Source: Xanthomonas pisi DSM 18956 (lineage in GTDB: Bacteria > Pseudomonadota > Gammaproteobacteria > Xanthomonadales > Xanthomonadaceae). From it: 33,825 nucleotides of DNA. The notes under the pieces were generated by a model, which was given only the letters and a program-made list of their open reading frames with translations, ran no database searches and was not told the origin of the DNA. The stretch covers positions 1 through 33,825 of the forward strand of contig NZ_JPLE01000052.1 of assembly GCF_001010415.1 (NCBI RefSeq). The letters run 5' to 3'. Positions 7,704 to 15,178 of this stretch are shown piece after piece. Both the position numbers and the translations under genes were made by a program. Numbering within the stretch: the stretch's first letter is position 1; each line of letters starts with the position of its first letter.

Positions 7704-9217
7704 AGTGGGCGCTGGAAGCGCTTGGCCTGGAGGTGGATGCAGATGCGCGTGCGATCAAGCGCGCGTATGCAACACGCCTGAAAGTCACCCGCCCGGACGA
7801 CGATCCGGTCGGTTTCCAGCAACTGCATGAAACCTACCAAGCCGCGCTCGCCTGGTCGCGTGACCGCGCAGAGAGAGCGATGGTCGATCAGGCCAATGAC
7901 CAGCATGAAGACACGTCTGAGACCGCGGTGCACAACGACCGGTCTGCCCTGCCACGACAGATCGCCCTCTCTCCAACGCCGGACGCCCAGTACGCCAACG
8001 CACAATGGCCCGAGTCGGCGCAGCCGGATGCAGCGCCCCGCACAGCCCCTGCGATTTCTGTCGACTGGATCGCGCCGCCGCAACCGCCGTTGCCCGACGT
8101 CGATGTGGAACAAGTGCAGCGACGCATCCTGCGGCAGGCTGCCACAGTGGAGCCGCAGGAACTGCGGCAATGGCTGACCGCGCAACCGGAACTATGGTCG
8201 CTGGAGTTCAAGCCGCAGATCGGTAGTACCTTGCAGCGCTGCCTGCTGGCCGACAGCCACGCGCTGGTTGCAGACAACTACGACGTGCTGGCGGACTTCT
8301 TTGACTGGGAGCAGTCGCTGGATGCGCCCGACCCTTACGTGGTCGAACAGGCGCGTACACGGATGCATCGCCGGTGGCTGCTGCTACCGGCCGGGCACAG
8401 CCAGTTGGCCCGGGAGCTGCAGCGCCGTGGTGATGCATCGGCCTCGCTGCCTCAGGTGCGCAAGCTGCTGGGATGGTTGGCGCCGGCAGAATCGGAGGGC
8501 GCCGCACTTGCCGCAATGCTGTGGCCAGGTCGCGCCGACCGCATTCGCCGCCTGCTGGATCTGATCGGCTATCTCCCGGACGGCAGCAAGCCGCCAGCGC
8601 CGCTGGATCGGGAAAGTGCACTGCGCTGGTACATAGCCAGCGAGCGGCACCTGTTCAATCCGGCGGCCGCAGTGCTGGGACTGGCGCGCAGCGCGATCGT
8701 CGGCAGCGTCTTCTTCCTGCTGTGCCTGTTGCTGGCCATGCTCGACCACAATCCCGCGCCGGCCATGTCGCCAGTCCTGAAGGTTGGCCTGTACGGCGCG
8801 GCCATCAGTATCGTCGGCTGGTCCGCCTGGTATTGCTTGACGTCTCTAGGGCGTTGGCAATGTCGGCCCGAGGCCGACCCGCGCGTGAAGCATCCGTGGG
8901 TGCAACGCCTGTTCATTCCGGCCATCGGCATGCTGGCAGGCGCATTGATCGTTGCCGGGCTGCAGAGCGCAGCAACCATCGTCGCCTTGCCGCTGCTGTT
9001 GATGGCGCTTCTGCGCTGGGCAAGCCGCGAAGGCAAGACCTTCGCGTTTCGCTGGAGCTGGGGATGGATCTGGGCCGCGATCTTCCTCGCCAAGGCCGCC
9101 TTCGTCGCGCTTGGCGCACTGATCGCGTATCCAGCGGTCGCGCTGCTGGCGACCGCAATCGCCTGGGGCGCGGACATGATCTCGCAGTGGAAGTTCCGCA
9201 AGATCGCAACCCGCTGA
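7700..9217 (+). CDS. J-like membrane co-chaperone (second copy, 505 aa), partner of HscC
   Basis: This is a paralogue of the gene at 4307. Its first 52 residues match that copy at 45 positions, again with RPDDDP in place of HPD. A proline-rich variable linker (about 60-130) leads to a shared region with the motif QPELWSLEFKPQIG (PELWSLELRPRIG in the first copy). Hydrophobic segments at about 325-350, 356-384, 404-442 and 452-494 predict an inner-membrane anchor. The DNA of the two J domains differs at many synonymous sites, pointing to an old duplication held by purifying selection, not recent gene conversion. The start overlaps the hscC stop (ATGA), so translation is coupled. It may give HscC a second client or localisation specificity. 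Confidence 0.75.
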   Translation: MKWALEALGLEVDADARAIKRAYATRLKVTRPDDDPVGFQQLHETYQAALAWSRDRAERAMVDQANDQHEDTSETAVHNDRSALPRQIALSPTPDAQYANAQWPESAQPDAAPRTAPAISVDWIAPPQPPLPDVDVEQVQRRILRQAATVEPQELRQWLTAQPELWSLEFKPQIGSTLQRCLLADSHALVADNYDVLADFFDWEQSLDAPDPYVVEQARTRMHRRWLLLPAGHSQLARELQRRGDASASLPQVRKLLGWLAPAESEGAALAAMLWPGRADRIRRLLDLIGYLPDGSKPPAPLDRESALRWYIASERHLFNPAAAVLGLARSAIVGSVFFLLCLLLAMLDHNPAPAMSPVLKVGLYGAAISIVGWSAWYCLTSLGRWQCRPEADPRVKHPWVQRLFIPAIGMLAGALIVAGLQSAATIVALPLLLMALLRWASREGKTFAFRWSWGWIWAAIFLAKAAFVALGALIAYPAVALLATAIAWGADMISQWKFRKIATR

Positions 9218-9320
9218 TCGCTGACGGGGAACCCACCCCAGGCCCTGACGGGATGCGATGACGACGGCGCGCTGCGCGGGGTCGCCCCGCACGCCGCCGG
9301 AGTTGCTCCGTGACGTGGCC

Positions 9321-9346
9321 GATGCGGGAGCCGGTGTTCCCGCATC
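9321..9346. terminator. Hairpin between convergent J-protein gene and tamB
   Basis: Perfect 9-bp arms gatgcggga (9321-9329) and tcccgcatc (9338-9346) enclose an 8-nt loop. The site lies about 100 bp after the J-protein stop and 20 bp beyond the tamB stop, where a bidirectional terminator would be expected. There is no clear T-run on either strand. Confidence 0.4.
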
Positions 9347-9366
9347 CGGAAACGGAAGCAACGCGC

Positions 9367-12300
9367 CTACTTCTCCCGCCGCCAGTTCACAGACCCCTTG
9401 GTCTCCACCGTGCTGGATTCGGCTTCCACGTCGAAGCCGCGGCTGAGCAGGTATTTCAGCGTCAGGACCGAACCGCCGCCAATCATCGAGACGCCGTAAC
9501 CGACATAGAGTTTGGGCGAGAGATACTTGCCAAAGCCCACCACCGAGCCCAGCGTGCTGGATTGGCTGACGCCGGCTTCGTCCAGGCCGAGCTTGGCGCC
9601 GATCTGCGAGGCGATCAGGCTGCTGCCAGCCGACAGCGCGGCCGAGGCGGCGCTGACCTGCTGGGTTTCGTCGCTGCTGGCGGTGGACAGGCCGCGGCCG
9701 AGCACCAGGTACGACAGCGCTTCGGATTGCGACATCGCCGGCTCGGACCAGACATCGGCGCGTGGCGATTCGGCGCGGCCGCTGACGTCGATACCGGCGG
9801 TGACATCGCCGATCTTGCGCTCGGCGCGCAGGCTCACGCGCGGGTCGGAGACGATGTTGTTGTTCCAGGTCAGCTGGCCGCGGGTGATGGTCAGGTCCTG
9901 GCCATAGGCCTTGTAGCGGCCGCGCACATCCAGCCCGCCATTGGCGGTCATCTCGCGCCCCGGGCGCGCGCGGATCTGCATCTGCCCGCTCAGGCCGCCC
10001 TTCAGGCCGAAGCCGCTCATGTTGACCTTGTCGCCGAGCACGATGGCCAGGTCCATATCCAGGAGCGAGGACGGCGCGGCTTCCGGGTCGACCGGGTCCA
10101 GCACCACCACGTCTTCGGACACCGAGGTGCCGCGATCCAGGCGTTCCAGATCGATATCGGCTTCGGGCACGGTGACCTTGCCGCGCAGCTGCATGGTGTT
10201 GTCGGTGATGCCGAACTGCATGTCCGGGTTGGCGATGATGCGCAACTCGCTGGTGTTGTACGCCAGCACGTTATTGCCGCGGATATTCAGCAGCAGCGGC
10301 GTGCTGGTACCGAACCACGACAACCCGCCATCGACGGTGAGCGTGCCTTCGCCGGATTTGGCCGAGGCGGTGATCTTGGCCGAGCCATCGGGCAGCGCGT
10401 CGAAACGGCCCTTGCCCTCGCTCAGGGTCAAACCCATCGACGGGTATTCGGCAGTGAAATCGCTCAAGGTGGCATCGCCGCCGAGCAGCGGCTTGTCGCG
10501 GGTGCCGCGCAGGCTCACATGGCCTTCGACCAGGCCCTTGGGCCGCACTACATCGGCCACCACCAGCTCCAGCCAGTACAGACGCGACATGTTGAGATAC
10601 AGCTCGCCGTTGAGCGGCGCGTATGCGTCCCAGCCGGTGTTGAACTTGGCATCGACAAAGCCGGCGCCCTGGAAGCCGATACCGAGCTTTGCCTGGATCT
10701 GCTGCTGGGTGAAATCGGCCTGCACGCTGAACTGGTCGTAGCGCAGCAACTCGCCGCGATTGGGGTTGCCGGCCACGGCGGCGTAACGGGTTTCACCCAG
10801 GCGGATGCCGCCTTCGGGCGAAGCGATGCGCAGGCTGCCTTCCCATGCATTGCCGCGCGGCCTGAAACTGCCGTCCAGCGACAATTCGCCACGCAGATAG
10901 ATCTGCCGGCCTTCCTGCTTGGGCAGCCACGGCTGCACCAGCGACAGCGGCAAGGCATCGCCATGCACCACCATACCCTCGCGCGGCCAGTTGGCGCTGG
11001 CGCACAGTGCCCCGCCGGTGGCCGCACCCAGGCAGGTGTCGGACAAGGTGAAGGCCGCGCCGTCTGTGCTGAACTGCGCCGGCTGCCGCAGCGCCCAGGC
11101 ATCGCCCTTGGCCGGGGCAATCCGCAGCGTGGCGACCTGGCCCTGCCAGCGTTCGCCAGCGCGGCGGACATCGCCCTGCAGCGCGACGCTGGCCATGCTG
11201 TTGGCGATATCGGCATCCAGACGCAGCGCTTCCACCGCGCCGCGTGCCTGCACCCGCACGCTGTCCAGCACCACGCCGGCTTCGATGGCAGTGGCCTGCA
11301 ACGCCAATTGTCCATCGCTGCCGCGCCATGGCAGGCGCCCACGCAGGCTGATGGTTTGCGCGCTGTAGGTGTCCCAGCGCAGGCCGTTGCCGGCGATGTC
11401 GGCGGTGATGTCCGGCGCATCGCGGCGGCCGCTGACCTGTAGCTGCCCGCGCACGGTGCCGGTGGCGCCTGGCAGCACGTCGTCCAGTTGCAGCGGCTGC
11501 AGTTGCGCGGCGATCTCCAGCTGGTCGCCGACCTTGCCCTTGGCGGTGACGCGGCTATTGCCCAGCGACAGCTGCAGTTCGCCTTCGCCCTGTTCGCCAC
11601 GCAGGGCGAACTTGCCGTTGGCCGACAGCGCGCGCTGGCGCAGCTGGCCGCTCAGGCCGGGGATGTCGGCAGTGGCCTCGAAACCCGGCGACACGCCACC
11701 CGCCGGCGCCGGCAACTGCCGGCCCTTGGAGGCGATCTTGCCGGAGAGGTTGCCGTTCCAGCCCGGCGCGAAATAGCCCGGATCGAACTTGGCCAGTTGC
11801 GCGGTGACATCCCATTGCAGCTCCGGCGCCCAGGCCACTTCGCCGGTGACATCCAGCGAGCCGCCCGGCGTTGTGGCCTGCACCTGCTTGAGCTGCGCGC
11901 GTTGCTCGTTGCCACGGCTGTCGAATACCAGCGCGGCCTGCTGGCCGTCGCGCTCCACGCTGGCGCGGCCGATCGCCGCCCAGGCTTTCAGCGTGCCGGC
12001 AACGCCCAGGCGTGCATCGAGCAATTCCACCGGCACCACCGGCGCATCGGGGGTGGCCGGGTCGGGCGTGGGCGTGAAGCGCAGGCCCTTGGCATTGACC
12101 GCAAAGCGGAAGCTCGGATTCTGCGTGTCGCGGAAATCGGCGGTGCCGCGCAGCTGGGTGCGGCCTTCGAAGGTGTCGATCACCAACGGTTCGACCGTCA
12201 ACACCTGCTCCTGCAGGCTGATGTGCGACGGCTGCAAGGTGGCGCTCAGCTCGCCCTGTTTGACGCTGCCCTGCAGGTCGGCATTGCCGCCCTTGCCGGA

Positions 12301-13221
12301 GGCAGTCAGGTTCAAGGCGATCGGCGTGGCCGGTGCGGCGGCCGCACCATCGGCGGCCGGCATCAGCAGCGAGGGATCCAGTGCCTCGGTGACGGCCTTG
12401 AACGCCCAGGTCGGGTCGTCGCGGCCGGTGAACACCAGGCTGGCCTGCAGCGGGGCCGGTGCACGGCCGGCGATGGCCACTTCCATCTTGTCCAGGTCAC
12501 CGCGCGCGACCAGGCCCAGGCTGGCCGGCGTGCGACCACGCGCGGCCGGCAGCACTGCGGTGGCGGTGAGATCGGCGTGGTAATCGTCGTTGGGGATGTA
12601 ATCGCCATGCAGGCGGAAATCGCCCATGTCGGTATCGATCACCAGGCCGCGCGTGCGCAGTTCCCCGGTCGCCACTTCCAGCCCGCCCTGCATCTTGTGC
12701 AGCACGATCATCGGCTGCTGCAGCTGGGTGATGCGCAGGTTGTCCACTGCAATCTTGTCGGCCTGGATCGCCAGCGGCACCTCGATCTGCGGCAGCGATT
12801 CGGGCCAGCTGGGGAGTTTGAACGGCTCCTCGCTCTTGCCCAGGTTCAAGGTGGCGTTGCTGACCTGCACTGCGTCCAGCTGCAGCTTGCGCCCCAGTAG
12901 CGGGCGCAGATCCGGCTCCAGATACACGCGCTCGGCGGTGAAGTGGATGTCCTGATACCTGAAGTCGACATTGCGCAAGGTCAGCGGGCCGGCAACCGGG
13001 CCTTCGACGCTGCCGTAAGTGAAGCTGGCACCCACCGGCAGGCGCGCAACCACCTGCGCCAGCAACACGTCGCGCCCGGCCACGGTCTGCAATAACCAAT
13101 AGATCGCGATCAAGGCCAGCAGCACCAGCCCGAGCACGGTCAGCCCCGAGCCCACCCAGAACCGGCGCCGGCGATAGAAACGCGCACGGCGCGGTGCGGA
13201 GGGCGGCGTCGGTGTGCTCAC
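9367..13221 (-). CDS. tamB: Translocation and assembly module inner-membrane protein TamB
   Basis: The 1284-aa protein has the TamB (YtfN, DUF490) architecture: a basic N-terminus, one signal-anchor helix (about residues 20-45), a very long periplasmic beta-rich region, and the conserved C-terminal domain ending in VETKGSVNWRREK. TamB spans the periplasm and works with TamA in inserting some outer-membrane proteins or moving phospholipid to the outer membrane. The start is a GTG at 13221 that overlaps the tamA stop as GTGA, the classic coupled arrangement. An upstream in-frame start would lie inside tamA and adds no conserved residues. The length is within the family's usual range. Confidence 0.93.
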   Translation of the reverse strand: MSTPTPPSAPRRARFYRRRRFWVGSGLTVLGLVLLALIAIYWLLQTVAGRDVLLAQVVARLPVGASFTYGSVEGPVAGPLTLRNVDFRYQDIHFTAERVYLEPDLRPLLGRKLQLDAVQVSNATLNLGKSEEPFKLPSWPESLPQIEVPLAIQADKIAVDNLRITQLQQPMIVLHKMQGGLEVATGELRTRGLVIDTDMGDFRLHGDYIPNDDYHADLTATAVLPAARGRTPASLGLVARGDLDKMEVAIAGRAPAPLQASLVFTGRDDPTWAFKAVTEALDPSLLMPAADGAAAAPATPIALNLTASGKGGNADLQGSVKQGELSATLQPSHISLQEQVLTVEPLVIDTFEGRTQLRGTADFRDTQNPSFRFAVNAKGLRFTPTPDPATPDAPVVPVELLDARLGVAGTLKAWAAIGRASVERDGQQAALVFDSRGNEQRAQLKQVQATTPGGSLDVTGEVAWAPELQWDVTAQLAKFDPGYFAPGWNGNLSGKIASKGRQLPAPAGGVSPGFEATADIPGLSGQLRQRALSANGKFALRGEQGEGELQLSLGNSRVTAKGKVGDQLEIAAQLQPLQLDDVLPGATGTVRGQLQVSGRRDAPDITADIAGNGLRWDTYSAQTISLRGRLPWRGSDGQLALQATAIEAGVVLDSVRVQARGAVEALRLDADIANSMASVALQGDVRRAGERWQGQVATLRIAPAKGDAWALRQPAQFSTDGAAFTLSDTCLGAATGGALCASANWPREGMVVHGDALPLSLVQPWLPKQEGRQIYLRGELSLDGSFRPRGNAWEGSLRIASPEGGIRLGETRYAAVAGNPNRGELLRYDQFSVQADFTQQQIQAKLGIGFQGAGFVDAKFNTGWDAYAPLNGELYLNMSRLYWLELVVADVVRPKGLVEGHVSLRGTRDKPLLGGDATLSDFTAEYPSMGLTLSEGKGRFDALPDGSAKITASAKSGEGTLTVDGGLSWFGTSTPLLLNIRGNNVLAYNTSELRIIANPDMQFGITDNTMQLRGKVTVPEADIDLERLDRGTSVSEDVVVLDPVDPEAAPSSLLDMDLAIVLGDKVNMSGFGLKGGLSGQMQIRARPGREMTANGGLDVRGRYKAYGQDLTITRGQLTWNNNIVSDPRVSLRAERKIGDVTAGIDVSGRAESPRADVWSEPAMSQSEALSYLVLGRGLSTASSDETQQVSAASAALSAGSSLIASQIGAKLGLDEAGVSQSSTLGSVVGFGKYLSPKLYVGYGVSMIGGGSVLTLKYLLSRGFDVEAESSTVETKGSVNWRREK

Positions 13222-14999
13222 AGGTTGGCCCCGATATCGATATAGAGCTGGAACTGCGAGTCGGGATCGTTCAAGCCGTGTGCAATGTCCACGCGCACCG
13301 GTCCCACCGGCGAGCGCCAACGCAAACCGAAGCCGATACCGGTATGCCAGTCGGGGCGGTCGTCGAAGGCGCTGCCGCTATCGACAAACACCGCGCCGCC
13401 CCAGGGGCCGCCCTTGAGGTAATGCTCGTACTCGGCGCTGGCAGTGACCACGTTCTTGGCACCGAGCGCGAATTCGTCCGGCTTGGGCGTGCGTGGACCG
13501 ACTTCGCGGAAGGCATAGCCGCGGATGCTGTTGGCGCCGCCGGCAAAGAACCGCAGGCTGGGCGGCATCGCCACCAGGTCGCTGGTCCAGGTGGTGCCGC
13601 CTTCGCCGCGCAGGATGATCCGGCTGTTGTCGCCGGCCCCCAGAAACCAGCGTAGCTGCCCGTAGAGCTGGCCGAAGTTGGTGTCCGACCCCGCACCTTC
13701 TGCGCCGCCACGGATCAGCGCCTGGCCCGACACACCGCTGCGCGGGAACAGCCGGTCGTCGACATTGACGTAATTGGCCTGCAGCTGCGGATAGATCAGC
13801 GTGGAGGTTTCGTACACCGCACCTTCGAAGTCGTTGCCGCTGCTGAAACGCCAGCGCTCGCGCAAGGCATTGATCGAGGCGATGGCGCTCCAGCGTTCGT
13901 TGATCTGGCCGCTGCGGCTGCCGGTGAGTTTGACGTTGCGCAGGTCGATGTACTCGGTCTGCTCGTCGTACAGCCGCGCCGAGGCGGTATACCAGCCGTC
14001 GAGCCAGCGGAACGCCGGTACCCGGTAGCTGGTGGTCAGGCTCTTGCGGTTCTGTGCGTAGTCCAGCTGCGTGTCCATCTTGTGGCCGCGCGAATTCACA
14101 TAGCGCCGCTCCACACCGCCGCGCACACCGGCCCCGCTCTCGCTGCCGTAGCTCAGGCCCGAGGTATAGACAGTGCGCTTGGCGCGGGTGAGCTTGACGT
14201 CCACCGGTACGCGGCCATCGGCGTCGGCTTCTTCGGGCTTGGGCTGGATGTCGATGGTGCTGAAGTAATCCAGTTTGGTCAGCGACTCGCGCAGCCGATC
14301 CAGCTTGCCTTCGTGGTAGTAGCTGCCTTCGTCCCAATACACCAGCGGGTCGAACAGGCCATCGCGAAAGTAGTCGTAGTCGAAGCGTACCTTGCCCATG
14401 TCGTAGCGGCGGCCGCTATCCCAATTCAGGTCGATGTCGGCAGCGTGCTCGGCGCGCGTCACCGCCACCCGGCGCTGGGTGAAATCGGCATCGAAGTACC
14501 CGCGCTCGGCCAGGCGCCGTGTGATGCGCACCTTGCTGGCTTCGTATTGCGGGTGGCTGAAGACCTGGCCTTCGCGCGGCTCGAACTGCTTGAGATCCTG
14601 CCCCAGATAACGGTCCTGCTCGGCCCAGCCGGTGATGGAGATATGCGAGGTGCGTACCCGGACCGGCTCGCCACGGTTCACGGTGATCACCACCGTCACC
14701 CTGTCGCCGTTGCGCGGCGCGGCAAGTTCGATGGTCGGCGAGTAGTAACCGAACGGTTCCAGCGCCTCACGCGTCTGCCGTTCCGCCTGCGCCAGCAGGT
14801 ACTCCAATCGCGATTCGCCCTGCTCTTTACCGACGGCCTCATAAAGAGACAGGGAAACCTCGATGTTCTCGATCATCTCGGCATCGTCGCCGTCGTCCAG
14901 GCCCTTGATCTCGATCTTGTCGATGGTCGCCCGGGCAACCGCTTGCAACGGAACGAACAGGGTACACAGCAGGGAGAGAGCAAACGCGGCTTTAAGCAT
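13218..14999 (-). CDS. tamA: Translocation and assembly module outer-membrane protein TamA
   Basis: This 593-aa Omp85-family protein has a signal peptide (MLKAAFALSLLCTLFVPLQAVA), N-terminal POTRA repeats to about residue 270, and a C-terminal beta barrel with the family hallmark GGANSIRGYAF near residue 490 and a terminal strand FQLYIDIGANL. TamA acts with TamB. The ATG at 14999 is chosen because the signal peptide begins there; a TTG further upstream (15035) would place extra residues before it. It is first in the tamA-tamB operon and divergent from the TonB-dependent receptor gene (179 bp between starts). Confidence 0.93.
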   Translation of the reverse strand: MLKAAFALSLLCTLFVPLQAVARATIDKIEIKGLDDGDDAEMIENIEVSLSLYEAVGKEQGESRLEYLLAQAERQTREALEPFGYYSPTIELAAPRNGDRVTVVITVNRGEPVRVRTSHISITGWAEQDRYLGQDLKQFEPREGQVFSHPQYEASKVRITRRLAERGYFDADFTQRRVAVTRAEHAADIDLNWDSGRRYDMGKVRFDYDYFRDGLFDPLVYWDEGSYYHEGKLDRLRESLTKLDYFSTIDIQPKPEEADADGRVPVDVKLTRAKRTVYTSGLSYGSESGAGVRGGVERRYVNSRGHKMDTQLDYAQNRKSLTTSYRVPAFRWLDGWYTASARLYDEQTEYIDLRNVKLTGSRSGQINERWSAIASINALRERWRFSSGNDFEGAVYETSTLIYPQLQANYVNVDDRLFPRSGVSGQALIRGGAEGAGSDTNFGQLYGQLRWFLGAGDNSRIILRGEGGTTWTSDLVAMPPSLRFFAGGANSIRGYAFREVGPRTPKPDEFALGAKNVVTASAEYEHYLKGGPWGGAVFVDSGSAFDDRPDWHTGIGFGLRWRSPVGPVRVDIAHGLNDPDSQFQLYIDIGANL

Positions 15000-15178
15000 C
15001 GGCAAAGGATACCCAGCCTGGGCGTGAAGGGACAAAAAATCTGAAGAAACACGCCTATACGGCAGCGGACGGAACTGGGTACAGTCGGTACGTTGTTAAC
15101 GTTTCGTTGACACCCATTGCGTGCGGACCCCCGATTGCCGCGCGCCCGTTCATACCTTTGGAGAGAGAGGTGCGTTTC

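Noticed and set aside
9310..12900. Long plus-strand open frames opposite tamB (710 and 470 aa)
   Set aside because: They are rich in His, Gln, Ala and Arg with no domain, and lie antisense to a well-supported TamB.
15073..15110. Operator-like motifs before the TonB-dependent receptor (actg-4-cagt, gttaac)
   Set aside because: The symmetric parts are only 4-6 bp and could occur by chance; no clear promoter pair could be placed.
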